A stretch of DNA of 64,000 bases. Origin: Rikenellaceae bacterium (GTDB lineage: Bacteria > Bacteroidota > Bacteroidia > Bacteroidales > Rikenellaceae). Positions 28,299 to 37,552 of this stretch are shown here, piece after piece; within the stretch, counting starts at the first letter, position 1, and every line of letters starts with the position of its first letter. The stretch spans positions 208,919 through 272,918 of the forward strand of contig JAJBUQ010000008.1 in NCBI GenBank assembly GCA_020860245.1. Reading direction: 5' to 3'. The translations under genes were made by a program, and so were the position numbers. Under the pieces are notes generated by a model, which searched no databases, had not been told where the DNA came from, and was given only the letters and a program-made list of their open reading frames with translations.

Positions 28299-28877
28299 TT
28301 ATTTATCGTTACTATTTTCTTCGTTAATTTTATCCTTCAAACTTTCGAGGGCGTTTTTCCATGTGGAATTTCCTTCTTCCTCAGTCTCAGGATACATCTC
28401 GTCAAATTCCTCTCCGCTTATTATAGTGAAGCGTCCGAGCATCTCCGGATCGCATTCCGGAACTCCATTCTCATCTTCGGGGTGAACCCTCTGATAAGGA
28501 AGGCTGAGGAGGATGCTTTCATATATGTATTGCGACAGGTCGAGTTCATGCTCGTTATGCGCTATCCATATGACATCTCCGTCGCTCTCTTTTTCCTTTT
28601 CCGAATATTTTACGAGCAAGGTTCCTTTATAATCCACCGGAATCATAAATTGTTCGAGACATCTGTCGCATTCCACCTGAACCTCCCCTCCTATCGAAAA
28701 ACCGAGCTCCAGCATATTGGATTTTTTTTCGAGTATAAGGTTTACTTCGGCAGAACCGTCGGACACTTCGGAGTTTTCGAACAGTTGGAATAAACCACGG
28801 TCTACATGGAAGAGATATTCATGCTGCCCCAACGCTAAACCATTGATATTCACAACGTATTCTCTATTTTTCTTCAT
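28299..28877 (-). CDS. DUF177 (YceD) family protein
   Basis: Conserved protein encoded next to rpmF in most bacteria and linked to 23S rRNA or ribosome assembly; the molecular role is poorly known. The 192 residues have the VECDRCLEQFMIPVDYKG core with the conserved Cys-x-x-Cys and an acidic C-terminal stretch (DEMYPETEEEGN). It is the first gene of the operon, with rpmF 9 bases behind, and a good -7 box lies 22 bases upstream. Confidence 0.87.
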   Translation of the reverse strand: MKKNREYVVNINGLALGQHEYLFHVDRGLFQLFENSEVSDGSAEVNLILEKKSNMLELGFSIGGEVQVECDRCLEQFMIPVDYKGTLLVKYSEKEKESDGDVIWIAHNEHELDLSQYIYESILLSLPYQRVHPEDENGVPECDPEMLGRFTIISGEEFDEMYPETEEEGNSTWKNALESLKDKINEENSNDK

Positions 28878-28899
28878 TTCCTTGCGTCAAAATATCGGA

Positions 28900-28930
28900 C
28901 AAAGTTATATATTTTTAATTTAATTACAAC
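28900..28930 (-). promoter_or_regulatory. Promoter of the yceD-rpmF-plsX-fabH operon
   Basis: On the reverse strand GTTG (28927-28930) stands at -33, then a 19-bp spacer, then TAACTTTG (28900-28907), a perfect -7 box. Confidence 0.7.
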
Positions 28931-28954
28931 AAAATTAACCTTTTATGGCATTTG

Positions 28955-29935
28955 TTATTTGGATAATAACGTAAGATCGGCTATCGCTATTGCGGCAACA
29001 GCCTCGATTATTACAGGAATCCGCAGCGCTATGCATGCGTCGTGCTTCCCTTTTATGATAAGTCCCTCGCGGCGGCCGCTCTCCATATTGACGGTATCTT
29101 GCGGAAGGGATATGCTGGGCGTGGGTTTAACCGCTACCCTGAACACTATCGGATTACCGTTGGTTATGCCTCCGTTGATGCCTCCCGCATTGTTTGTCTC
29201 AGTGGCACCGTCCGTTCCGATTATATTATCATTATTCTCGCTTCCTTTTAAGCGTGCCGATTCGAATCCGGCTCCGAATTCTACCCCCTTAACAGCAGGA
29301 ACGGAGAATACCGCGTGGCTGATAACGGATTCTACGGAATCGAAGAACGGCTCCCCTGCGCCGGCAGGGCATCCTGTAATAGTACACTCTACAATACCGC
29401 CCACAGAATCGTGCTGGTTTAATGCGGATTCGATAACGGAATCGAATTCCTCTTTGTTTCGTGTTCCTCCGAGTTCGACGATATCGGATTTAAACACGGC
29501 ATTGCCCGCAATTTTTTTCGCAACAGTTCCGGCAGCGACGAGTCCGAGAGTTATACGTCCGGAGAAGTGCCCCCCTCCTCTATAATCGTTAAAACCGTTA
29601 TATTTTTTAAGAGCGACCCAGTCTGCGTGTCCGGGACGGGGCTGGACGGTAAGATTTTTATAGTCTCCGGAACGGGTATTGGAATTTTCAAATACTACGG
29701 TTATGGGAGCTCCGGTAGTATATCCGTTGAACACACCTGATATTATTCTCGGTTCATCCGCCTCTTTTCTCGGAGTAGTGCCTTTGGCTCCGCTCTTCCT
29801 TCGTGCGAGATCGGGCAGCATATCCACCTCTGATAAGGCTATCCCCGGAGGGCATCCGTCTATTACCGCACCTACCATAATCCCATGCGACTCACCGAAG
29901 ATCGACACACGGAATTTTCTTCCGAAACTATTCAT
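28955..29935 (-). CDS. aroC: Chorismate synthase
   Basis: Last step of the shikimate pathway: EPSP to chorismate, with reduced FMN. From the ATG at 29935 (MNSFGRKFRVSIFGESHG) the product is 326 residues; the open frame extends upstream only to a GTG, with non-homologous sequence. Conserved blocks are FGESHG, the RPGHADWVALKKY region, and RGGGHFSGRITLGLVAAG. At about 326 residues it is slightly shorter than E. coli AroC (361). It stands alone, with no other aro gene in the window. Confidence 0.95.
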   Translation of the reverse strand: MNSFGRKFRVSIFGESHGIMVGAVIDGCPPGIALSEVDMLPDLARRKSGAKGTTPRKEADEPRIISGVFNGYTTGAPITVVFENSNTRSGDYKNLTVQPRPGHADWVALKKYNGFNDYRGGGHFSGRITLGLVAAGTVAKKIAGNAVFKSDIVELGGTRNKEEFDSVIESALNQHDSVGGIVECTITGCPAGAGEPFFDSVESVISHAVFSVPAVKGVEFGAGFESARLKGSENNDNIIGTDGATETNNAGGINGGITNGNPIVFRVAVKPTPSISLPQDTVNMESGRREGLIIKGKHDACIALRIPVIIEAVAAIAIADLTLLSK

Positions 29936-29955
29936 AATTACTTGTTTTTCGATTA

Positions 29956-29963
29956 CAAAATTA
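29956..29963 (-). promoter_or_regulatory. -7 box for aroC
   Basis: Reverse strand TAATTTTG, perfect -7 box 20 bases upstream of the aroC ATG; this also argues against the longer frame, whose start would lie upstream of transcription. Confidence 0.6.
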
Positions 29964-30049
29964 ATACTTTTAGCCGAACTTCCTATCACAAGAACTCGCC
30001 CGTATTTAAAATGTAACTAATACTTTTACACTTATTCAACGTTTTGTCA

Positions 30050-30607
30050 ATGAAAAAATTTTTGTTCCTTTTAATCCTGCTGCCCCTGTTTAACTATACT
30101 CAGGCTAAAAAAATAAAATATATCGACCGCACAACCATAAATTACGCAGGGACGGAACTTATCCACACAGAGGGGAGCGACAGCTGCAAATTTCTGACGG
30201 TAATGGTCATTCCTTTCGACGGTCTGACCGATGACGATCACATGCGCGTAACATTTACTATGGTCGGCAAAGGAGGTGAAGAGATGATGGCAATGAGTGT
30301 GGACTGCGCAGGAGACAATGTCAGCGAAATGAAGAGGAATCTGCGCTGGTTCCGGAACAAGAAAAAATATTCGAACGAGATCGACCGCAATGAGGGCGAT
30401 ACCGTTCTTATGTCATTCTGGACGAAGTCCATTCCTTACGAGGAGTGGATGTCGGATGCCAAAGTACGGATCGAGAGCTTTTATTTCGTGGGAAGGCGTA
30501 AAAAATATATCGAGTCTGTAACTAATAACCTTGTGATTATTTCCCGTTCCGAAGATAGTGTGTGGAATGAGTTGACTACATCACAAGAAAAATTTATAAT
30601 TGATTAG
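30050..30607 (+). CDS. Hypothetical secreted protein
   Basis: I recognise no family. The ATG at 30050 gives 185 residues beginning with a clear signal peptide (MKKFLFLLILLPLFNYTQA), so the protein goes to the periplasm or beyond; the open frame starts two codons earlier with TTG. The mature part is polar and basic, with a KKIKYIDRTTINYAG start and several Trp and Lys-Lys-Tyr clusters. There is no lipobox. It converges with lnt. Confidence 0.6.
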   Translation: MKKFLFLLILLPLFNYTQAKKIKYIDRTTINYAGTELIHTEGSDSCKFLTVMVIPFDGLTDDDHMRVTFTMVGKGGEEMMAMSVDCAGDNVSEMKRNLRWFRNKKKYSNEIDRNEGDTVLMSFWTKSIPYEEWMSDAKVRIESFYFVGRRKKYIESVTNNLVIISRSEDSVWNELTTSQEKFIID

Positions 30608-30685
30608 CGCTAATTAACTGCGCGATCGCAATTAAAAACGCCTGTAAACCCGCGTCTGAAATTACGGAATTCTTAAATCCGGTTA

Positions 30686-32272
30686 TCAATCGACCACATG
30701 ATCCTTCTTCCGTCGGATATACGCGATATAGTAGAGAGCAGATAACAGGAAGACGTATCCGCATAACCGTCCTGCCATATCTCCATACTTAGCATAAAAG
30801 GTAATTTTATCGTTAAGATTTATCACTCCGGTCTGTGAAGTCCGCTCGTTCCATTTTGTCCGCGAGATCACATCTCCGCGCTGGTTTATAAATCCTGAGA
30901 TTCCGGTGTTCGCGCTCCGCGCTATCGAACGGCGGAGCTCTACCGCCCTCAGGCGGGCAAACGAGAAGTGCTGGCGGTGTCCTGCAGTGTTCCCCCACCA
31001 ACTGTCGTTAGTTATCACGAATAACGCTTCAGCGCCATTTTCGATATATTCGCTGCAATATTCCCCGTATATGGATTCGTAACAGATCGCCACCCCTATC
31101 TTCTTATCCTCGCTTTTAACGAATACCGAACGTTCCTGCCCTTTACCCATAAGTCCTGTGAATCCTCCGAGGTCGAGGGAGAATTTTTCGAGTGATTTTA
31201 AATTTTCATAGAACGGCATAGTCTCAGCTCCGATGACGAGTTTTGATTTATGATAAATATCGATGAAATCGGTGGTGTCGATAAATAAGGCGGTATTGAA
31301 CGCGTCCAACGGATAATCGAAATTTTTTCTTTTACGGGCTGTTATCGTCTTATCCTCTTCGTTATACCATCTATACGTAGTAGCTCCGAGTACGAATGAA
31401 GCGTTCGGATACTTATCGAACAGGAATCTTTTGAACTGCGCAATAGTCCGGTCATGGAGAATATCGTTCTCCCAGATTCCATTGTCCACGGAGGTCTCCG
31501 GAGTGACGATAAAATCCACATCCCCGGGAGCATTGCCGGCAAGATTCAGAATTGTCTTTATCTGTTCGCGCTGACTCATGGTCATGAACTTCTCTTCTTC
31601 GAAGATATTTGGCTGGATAACTTCTACGGTTATCGGATTCTCTGTCTCTTTGTAACGATAATATATTATCAGTGAGACGATGACCGGCACTACCGCCACA
31701 GCGGCAGGCAGTATAAAATGCCGTATATTCTTCGCTCTGCGGTATTTTTTTACCGCCTCGAATATCAACAGGTTCATTACCAGCACCCAAAGGCCTCCTC
31801 CGAACAATCCTGTATATTCATACCACTGGATTATTCCGACGTTATTAGCGAATCCGTTCCCTAACAGAATCCACGGGAAGGATATCTGCCCGTGAAGATA
31901 AGCATACTCAGCAGATATCCATCCGGTTACCAGAATAGTGTATGCGAGCGCACGCCCTGCCCTCTTCCAGACATAATGGTATATCATGAACGGCACCGCC
32001 ATCAGAATGGTATTGATTATAATTGCGGCGATTGCACCAACCCAGACGGCATTTTTTATCCAATATACATTCACGATATTCCAGCAGAGGAACGTCAAGG
32101 CGTAATACAAAAAGAAGCTGCCTTTAATTCCCTTTTTTTTCGGTGCGGCAAATTCTTCCTGAATAAGAAGAAGCGGAACGAATGCTCCGAACAGGAAGTA
32201 ACCGGGTCCTCCGAACCACGGTATCGAGAACAAGATAAGCGATATGAAACAGTAAAGAATTTTCTTCTGCAT
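30686..32272 (-). CDS. lnt: Apolipoprotein N-acyltransferase
   Basis: Adds the third acyl chain to the N-terminal cysteine of lipoproteins in the inner membrane. The 528-residue protein has about six N-terminal membrane helices and a periplasmic nitrilase domain. The catalytic triad is visible as Glu in VTPETSVD, Lys in YHKSKLVIGAE and Cys in VAICYESIYGEY, and a last helix near the C-terminus (LCGYVFLLSALYYIAYI). The window also encodes probable lipoproteins that would be its substrates. Confidence 0.93.
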   Translation of the reverse strand: MQKKILYCFISLILFSIPWFGGPGYFLFGAFVPLLLIQEEFAAPKKKGIKGSFFLYYALTFLCWNIVNVYWIKNAVWVGAIAAIIINTILMAVPFMIYHYVWKRAGRALAYTILVTGWISAEYAYLHGQISFPWILLGNGFANNVGIIQWYEYTGLFGGGLWVLVMNLLIFEAVKKYRRAKNIRHFILPAAVAVVPVIVSLIIYYRYKETENPITVEVIQPNIFEEEKFMTMSQREQIKTILNLAGNAPGDVDFIVTPETSVDNGIWENDILHDRTIAQFKRFLFDKYPNASFVLGATTYRWYNEEDKTITARKRKNFDYPLDAFNTALFIDTTDFIDIYHKSKLVIGAETMPFYENLKSLEKFSLDLGGFTGLMGKGQERSVFVKSEDKKIGVAICYESIYGEYCSEYIENGAEALFVITNDSWWGNTAGHRQHFSFARLRAVELRRSIARSANTGISGFINQRGDVISRTKWNERTSQTGVINLNDKITFYAKYGDMAGRLCGYVFLLSALYYIAYIRRKKDHVVD

Positions 32273-32368
32273 AACTGAAAAAATATTATGTAAAAGTAAC
32301 AGTTATTATTTATAAAACAGTTTTCGTACCTTCGTGAAATAATTTTTTGCTATTAGAGTGATTGTTGA

Positions 32369-33010
32369 ATGTGGTTCGATTTATTATTTACGGGGACAAT
32401 TATTGGTTTCATAGCATCCATACCGTTAGGTCCGGTTGGAGTAATGTGCATACAGAAGACCCTCAGTAAGAGCCATAAATGCGGAATAATAGCAGGACTC
32501 GGCGCAGCAAGCGCGGATTTCATATTCGCAGTCGTCGCGGCGTTCTTTCTCGGAGTAGTAGGAGCCTTTATAAACGATAACATATTTTATCTTAAATTAA
32601 TAGGCGGGAGTATCGTTATTATCGTAGGACTGAGGATATTTTTACGCAATACCGTAGTACAAATCAGGAAGATACGCTCCCTGAAGGGAGGATTGTGGGG
32701 AGATTTTATTTCGATATTTTTTTTAACGCTCTCGAATCCGGCTTTTATATTTATGTTTGTGGCATTGTTCGCCGCATTCAGCATACCGACGGAGGGTCTG
32801 CGCCATATCGAAGGGATTATGCTCGTAACGGGTGTATTCGCAGGCGCATCTCTGTGGTGGATGACACTGACGTCTTTAACGAGTCTGCTGAGGAAAAAAT
32901 TCCGTCCGAGGCATTTGTTATATATTAACAAAGCTTCCGGTGCGTTAATAATCGGACTGGGGATCGCGGCGATACTGACTTTATTTATAAACATATCTTT
33001 AATACCATAA
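32369..33010 (+). CDS. LysE family translocator
   Basis: Probable exporter of amino acids or similar small solutes in the inner membrane. The 213 residues have about six membrane segments and the family opening IGFIASIPLGPVGVMCIQKT, plus the central SNPAFIFMFVALFAA. The substrate cannot be assigned. A -7-like box TACCTTCG (32327-32334) lies 34 bases upstream, and cmk follows after 2 bases, so the two are probably one transcript. Confidence 0.83.
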   Translation: MWFDLLFTGTIIGFIASIPLGPVGVMCIQKTLSKSHKCGIIAGLGAASADFIFAVVAAFFLGVVGAFINDNIFYLKLIGGSIVIIVGLRIFLRNTVVQIRKIRSLKGGLWGDFISIFFLTLSNPAFIFMFVALFAAFSIPTEGLRHIEGIMLVTGVFAGASLWWMTLTSLTSLLRKKFRPRHLLYINKASGALIIGLGIAAILTLFINISLIP

Positions 33011-33012
33011 AA

Positions 33013-33702
33013 ATGCGTAAAATAATAATAGCCATAGACGGTTACTCCTCTTCGGGTAAGAGTTCCTTTGCAAAGAATATAGCGAAAAAATACGGCTATA
33101 TATTCATCGACACCGGTGCAATGTACCGTGCGGTTACTTATTATGCCATGCAGAACGGTCTTGTAGATTCACACGGCAGTGTATATGAGGATAAACTGAT
33201 AGAGAATCTCCCCAATATCAAAATAACATTCAGGTACGATCCTGTGACAGAGGCGAGCAGTATATTCCTCAACGGGGTAAAAATAGACGAGGAGATAAGG
33301 AGTGTGGATGTCTCCGACAAGGTAGCGGTCGTGAGCAGTATACCGCAAGTGCGCGAACGCCTGGTCGCACTCCAGCGGGAGATGGGCAGAGATAAGGGAA
33401 TCGTTATGGACGGACGCGACATCGGGACGGTTGTGTTCCCTGATGCGGATCTTAAAATTTTCATGACGGCAGACCCTGAAATTCGTGCAATGAGGAGGTA
33501 TAGAGAATTATCTCAAGCGGGAAAAAAAGTCTCGCTCGAAGAGATAACGCAGAATATTCTCAAGCGCGACAATGCGGATATAACGAGAACTGTCGGTCCG
33601 CTGAAGAAGGCGGAGGATGCCCTTTTGCTGGACAACAGCAGGATGAGCCTCGAACAGCAGATGTTGTGGGTCTCGGAGAAAATAGATAAGTTGATAAAAT
33701 GA
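33013..33702 (+). CDS. cmk: Cytidylate kinase
   Basis: Phosphorylates CMP and dCMP with ATP. The 229 residues have the P-loop GYSSSGKSSFAK, the FIDTGAMYRAVTYYAM segment, the NMP-binding insertion (about 60-110), and the DGRDIGTVVFPDADLKIFMT core. It overlaps ispH by four bases (ATGA), so isoprenoid and nucleotide genes are translationally linked here, as in several bacteria. Confidence 0.95.
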   Translation: MRKIIIAIDGYSSSGKSSFAKNIAKKYGYIFIDTGAMYRAVTYYAMQNGLVDSHGSVYEDKLIENLPNIKITFRYDPVTEASSIFLNGVKIDEEIRSVDVSDKVAVVSSIPQVRERLVALQREMGRDKGIVMDGRDIGTVVFPDADLKIFMTADPEIRAMRRYRELSQAGKKVSLEEITQNILKRDNADITRTVGPLKKAEDALLLDNSRMSLEQQMLWVSEKIDKLIK

Positions 33703-34559
33703 GGATCGAGATAGACGAAAAATCGGGATTCTGTTTCGGAGTTGTCAATGCGATATCGCAGGCGGAGATCTGCCTCGAACAAGGCTTGAAAATTTTCTGT
33801 CTCGGAGATATAGTCCATAACCGCGTAGAGGTATCGAGGTTAGAGAGTCTCGGATTGGGGTTCATCGGGTCTCGTGATATTTTTTCATCGATAGCCGGCG
33901 AGACAGTTCTCATTCGTGCCCATGGAGAGCCTCCGGCAACCTACCGTCTTGCGGAAGAGTACGGAATTAGACTTATCGACGCAACATGCCCGGTAGTGGC
34001 AGGACTCCAGAAAAAAACAATCGGGGCGCACCGCAAGATGCAGGAATCGGGCGGACAGGTGGTTATACTCGGAAAAAAAGGACATGCCGAGGTTGTCGGC
34101 TTGACCGGACAGGTGGGGGAAGACGCCCTTGTGGTAGAGAATATCGAAGATATCGATGCAGTCGATTTTACACGCCCTGTCTATCTTTTATCTCAAACCA
34201 CCCAGAGCCTCGAACTATTCAGCACCATCAAAGAAGAGATAATTAAACGGTCGCAAAGCACTGTCACGGTGCGGGATACAATCTGCAGGAATGTATCTGA
34301 CCGCAACCCTCATCTGAAAAAATTTGCAGCAAACTATGACGTGGTGATATTCGTCAGCGGGAAAAAAAGTTCGAACGGACAGGCTTTGTTCGAGACATGC
34401 GCAGGTGTCAATCCACGTTCCTACAAAGTCGAGGACGAATCGGAGATACTTCCGGAGTGGTTCGAAAATTGCTCGTCCGTAGGGATATGCGGGGCCACAT
34501 CGACTCCTAAATGGCTTATGGAAAAAATCGCGGTCCATATTAAAGAATTATGCGGGTAA
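33699..34559 (+). CDS. ispH: 4-hydroxy-3-methylbut-2-enyl diphosphate reductase
   Basis: Last enzyme of the MEP isoprenoid pathway: HMBPP to IPP and DMAPP, with a [4Fe-4S] cluster. The 286 residues show the three cluster cysteines: Cys12 in SGFCFGVV, one in DATCPVV, and one in ICGATSTPKWL; HGEPP and the GKKSSNGQALF segment complete the active site. Length is normal for a stand-alone enzyme without an S1 domain. It overlaps cmk and should share its transcript. Confidence 0.95.
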   Translation: MRIEIDEKSGFCFGVVNAISQAEICLEQGLKIFCLGDIVHNRVEVSRLESLGLGFIGSRDIFSSIAGETVLIRAHGEPPATYRLAEEYGIRLIDATCPVVAGLQKKTIGAHRKMQESGGQVVILGKKGHAEVVGLTGQVGEDALVVENIEDIDAVDFTRPVYLLSQTTQSLELFSTIKEEIIKRSQSTVTVRDTICRNVSDRNPHLKKFAANYDVVIFVSGKKSSNGQALFETCAGVNPRSYKVEDESEILPEWFENCSSVGICGATSTPKWLMEKIAVHIKELCG

Positions 34560-34611
34560 ATTAGTATTTTACCTTTTAATTCCTTAAATTCGTAAATGTA
34601 ATATTGATGTT

Positions 34612-35385
34612 ATGGGAACATCGCTGTTCGGTTCCGTAATTTTCGGACCGGTTAAGAGTCGCCGTCTCGGCATTTCGCTGGGTATCAATTTATTGCCTAC
34701 GGACAATAAATTATGTTCTTTCAACTGCATATATTGTGAATGCGGATGGGCCAAGAGCGGAACGAAGTCTCGCTTTACTCCGAGAGATACTGTAAAAGAG
34801 GTGCTTGAAAACAAACTTATGGAGATGCGGTCCGAGGGGGTTCTTCCGGACGTAATTACCTTCGCAGGGAACGGAGAACCTACAATTCATCCCGATTTTG
34901 CAGGAGTGATAGACGACACCGTAGAGATACGCGACAGGCTGGCCCCTTCGGCAAAGATCGCCGTTCTAAGCAATGCGACTATGATAGGCAATGAAACTGT
35001 CCGGAACGCGTTAAACAAAGTAGACCGCAATATACTTAAACTCGATTCCGCATTCGAGAATACTGTAAGATTAATCGACGATCCTTCAGGGGGGTACAGT
35101 TTACGGGATACCGTGGAGAATATGAAAAAATTTCACGGCAGACTGATAATACAGACTATGTTCCTCAGGGGAGAATATAAAGGCGAGAGAGTAGATAACA
35201 CCTCTGAAGAAGAGGTAAGCGCTTGGCTTGGACTCCTTAGAGAGATCGGTCCGGAACAGGTCATGATTTACACGATAGACCGTGAAACTCCGGCGAAGAA
35301 CCTCCACAAGGTAAGCATCGAGGAGTTGAATCTTATAGCGGAGAAAGTAAGGGAGACAGGAATAGAATGCAGTGTCTCGGGATAA
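34612..35385 (+). CDS. Radical SAM protein, COG0731-like
   Basis: Iron-sulfur enzyme of unknown substrate. The 257 residues start with IFGPVKSRRLGISLGIN, the hallmark of the COG0731 group, and have the radical SAM cysteines Cys35, Cys39, Cys42 (CSFNCIYC). The loop and GNGEPTIHPDF (SAM-binding glycine motif) follow, and near 110-125 there is IAVLSNATM. The group includes relatives of wyosine-synthesis enzymes, but bacterial members lack an assigned role. It lies 52 bases after ispH. Confidence 0.82.
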   Translation: MGTSLFGSVIFGPVKSRRLGISLGINLLPTDNKLCSFNCIYCECGWAKSGTKSRFTPRDTVKEVLENKLMEMRSEGVLPDVITFAGNGEPTIHPDFAGVIDDTVEIRDRLAPSAKIAVLSNATMIGNETVRNALNKVDRNILKLDSAFENTVRLIDDPSGGYSLRDTVENMKKFHGRLIIQTMFLRGEYKGERVDNTSEEEVSAWLGLLREIGPEQVMIYTIDRETPAKNLHKVSIEELNLIAEKVRETGIECSVSG

Positions 35386-35471
35386 TGATTCATTTGGAGA
35401 ATGGACTGATTATTGCATGACGTTGCATACTTGAAAATAAACAGCTTGTATAACAATTTAAAAGAAAAATT

Positions 35472-35672
35472 ATGAAAGGTCATTCATTCTTAGCATTCGT
35501 TAGCGGTGCTGCATTAGGAACAGCGCTCGCACTTTTATTTGCACCTGAAAAAGGACGCAAAACCCGTAGAAAACTTAAAGACATGATGGATAAGGAGCAG
35601 GAAATGATCATGCGTTCCATCAAAAAATGCAAACGCGATCTTCCTCAGGAGATTCAGGACATAATCGAATAG
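35472..35672 (+). CDS. YtxH domain protein
   Basis: Small membrane protein of 66 residues. It has one helix (FLAFVSGAALGTALALLFAPEKG) followed by the GRKTRRKLKD basic turn typical of YtxH/gas-vesicle-like proteins. Such proteins accompany stress-response genes, though the function is not known. It is 7 bases before a holin-like gene, and the three genes to 36335 form a small operon closed by a terminator. Confidence 0.8.
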   Translation: MKGHSFLAFVSGAALGTALALLFAPEKGRKTRRKLKDMMDKEQEMIMRSIKKCKRDLPQEIQDIIE

Positions 35673-35679
35673 TATCATT

Positions 35680-36048
35680 ATGGAAGAAAACAAAGGCAGC
35701 GTAATAAAACAGTTCTTTACCGATTTTTTCGAGTTATTAAACCTCAAGATCGAGAGTTTAACTCTGAGTATTATTGAAAATTCATCGAAAATGGCAAGCA
35801 CCATTTTCAGTGTCTTTGTTTTTGTGATATTTTTGATCCTTGCCGCAATTTTCTTCTCTGCGGCTCTTGTATGGTGGCTGACCGAGCTTCTCGGTTCGTT
35901 CATCTTAGCTTCGTTATTATTGGGAGGCGTATTTCTTATAATCGCCCTCACAGTTTATTTACTGCGCAAACGTCTGTTTGCCGGCAGTATTGTTCGTATG
36001 TTCAGCGACATGATTACCGATATATTAAATAACTTCAGGCAGAAATGA
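35680..36048 (+). CDS. Phage-holin-superfamily-like membrane protein (YqjE-type)
   Basis: 122-residue integral membrane protein. An amphipathic N-terminal region (KQFFTDFFELLNLKIESLTLS) precedes two helices (about 45-65 and 72-95) and a basic tail. This layout suits the phage holin family / Actinobacteriophage-holin superfamily proteins often found beside YtxH in Bacteroidota. Nothing else here is phage-like, so a lytic role is unlikely. It overlaps the next gene by four bases. Confidence 0.65.
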   Translation: MEENKGSVIKQFFTDFFELLNLKIESLTLSIIENSSKMASTIFSVFVFVIFLILAAIFFSAALVWWLTELLGSFILASLLLGGVFLIIALTVYLLRKRLFAGSIVRMFSDMITDILNNFRQK

Positions 36049-36335
36049 GAAAAAACGAACGTGTAAACTTCGCAAGCATAAGGAGTTTATCAGACCTCCA
36101 AGTAGAACGCAAGAGGGTGTCCGAGGATCTTACTGCCACAGCTACCCGCATTGACGTTAACTCGGAGACCATCGGCAACATGTTCCGAATCAGTTCGTTC
36201 TGGGGTAAAATCGACAGCGCTATCGCATTCGGACAACAAGCGTATTCCGCATTTACCGTATTCAATGACCGCATTCGCAGAAGAAAAAATAAAAAACGGA
36301 GCAAGAAGAGAAGAAAAAACCACGATATAGATTAA
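36045..36335 (+). CDS. Hypothetical basic protein
   Basis: 96 residues, not recognised beyond being the third gene of the YtxH/holin-like cluster. The C-terminus is extremely basic (RIRRRKNKKRSKKRRKNH). No membrane segment is obvious; the middle (ISSFWGKIDSAIAFGQQAY) is amphipathic. Four-base overlap with the upstream gene implies coupled translation, and a terminator follows. Confidence 0.65.
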   Translation: MRKNERVNFASIRSLSDLQVERKRVSEDLTATATRIDVNSETIGNMFRISSFWGKIDSAIAFGQQAYSAFTVFNDRIRRRKNKKRSKKRRKNHDID

Positions 36336-36359
36336 GGGTGCTAACAGCACCCTTTTTTT
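36334..36359 (+). terminator. Terminator of the YtxH cluster
   Basis: Stem AAGGGTGCT / AGCACCCTT with an AAC loop, followed by a run of T; it overlaps the stop codon of the third gene. Confidence 0.9.
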
Positions 36360-36451
36360 ATTAAATAATATCAATCTTAATACTGCTATGCATAACAGTA
36401 AGATTTACTATAACGGCAGGCTTAATTTCCCTGCTTTAATTCTTCGTTAAG

Positions 36452-37544
36452 TCAAAGAGCTTTGCCGAATTCCATAAGGAAGCTCTTGACGAATTCTCCT
36501 AAATTACCATCGAGAACATCCTGCACGGACGAAGTCTCGCATGACGTTCTGTGGTCTTTTACCATTTTATAAGGGTGCATCACATAACTGCGAATCTGCG
36601 ATCCCCATTCGATTTTTTTCTTCTGTCCTTCGAGTTCGTTTTGGAGCTCCATCCTCTTCTCAAGTTCCTTCTGATAGAGCTTGGATTTAAGAATCCTTAC
36701 CGCATTCTCTTTGTTCATTAACTGAGAGCGCGTCTCTGTATTTTCGATTACGATTCCGGACGGTTTATGCTTCAAACGGACTCCGGTCTCCACCTTATTT
36801 ACATTCTGTCCGCCGGCCCCTCCGGAACGGTATGTATCCCACTCTATATCGGCAGGATTTATAATAATTTCAATAGTATCGTCCACGGCGGGAGAGATGA
36901 ACACAGACGCAAACGTCGTATGCCGGCGGTTGCTGGAATCGAACGGTGACAGTCTCACGAGGCGGTGAACCCCGTTCTCACTCTTCAGAAATCCGTAAGC
37001 AAATTCACCTACTAATTCTATGGTCGCTGATTTTACCCCTGCTTCTTCTCCTTCCTGTATATCTATAACTTTAACCTGCCATCCATTGATTTCGCCCCAC
37101 CGCATATACATACGGAGAAGCATCGAGGCCCAGTCGAGGCTCTCGGTACCCCCCGCGCCTGAATTTATTTCGAGTATGGCTCCGAGCCTGTCCTCCTCAC
37201 TGCGGAGCATGTTCCGCAACTCTAAATCTTCTATTTTGTCGAGAACTTTCTTATAAATTTCATCTACCTCCGACTCCCCAGCGAGTCCTTCCTTTATAAA
37301 TTCAGGCATGAGTTCGAGATCTCCCATGAGTGTGTCTATCTCGTCGTAACGTTCGATCCACGATTTTATCGAGGCATTTTTTTTAAGCTGTGCCTCGGCT
37401 TTTTTCGGATCGTCCCAAAAGTCCGGCGCCTGTGTTTTCGACTCTTCCTCTTCTAAAATTATTCGTTGATTATCGATGTCAAAGATACCTCCTCAACGCA
37501 TCCCGGCGCCTTACAAGTTCGGATATTTTTTCCTGTTGTATCAT
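36452..37544 (-). CDS. prfB: Peptide chain release factor 2, with programmed +1 frameshift
   Basis: Releases peptides at UGA and UAA. The gene is read in two frames. Reverse-strand ATG at 37544 gives 21 codons ([20 protein letters not shown], then Leu) up to CTT-TGA-C at 37478-37484; skipping one base continues at GAC as [14 protein letters not shown]... to the stop at 36452, in all 363 residues. The in-frame UGA and the AGGAGG at 37488-37493, three bases before CTT, match the E. coli autoregulatory site. Codon-recognition SPF ([11 protein letters not shown]) and catalytic GGQ ([11 protein letters not shown]) are present. It follows the DUF4924 gene by 8 bases. Confidence 0.95.
37478..37493 (-). 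promoter_or_regulatory. RF2 frameshift site: AGGAGG, spacer, CTT TGA C
   Basis: Reverse strand AGGAGG-TAT-CTT-TGA-C. The UGA ends the first frame after codon 21; low RF2 lets the ribosome slip +1 and make more RF2. The internal SD-like hexamer and its three-base spacing equal the known stimulatory arrangement. Confidence 0.93.
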
Positions 37545-37552
37545 GGTTAATA

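Noticed and set aside
30603..30630. Palindromes ATTAGCGCTAAT and GCGATCGC after the secreted-protein gene
   Set aside because: Short, in a convergent spacer with lnt, with no T run and no promoter; could be chance.
35680..36048. Holin-like gene as a sign of a prophage
   Set aside because: There is no lysin, integrase, structural gene or att site nearby, and the gene sits in a YtxH cluster common in Bacteroidota chromosomes.
36452..37327. Reading prfB as an N-terminally truncated gene from the ATG at 37327
   Set aside because: The upstream sequence encodes the missing RF2 N-terminus in two frames joined by a classical CTT TGA C shift site, so the gene is complete.
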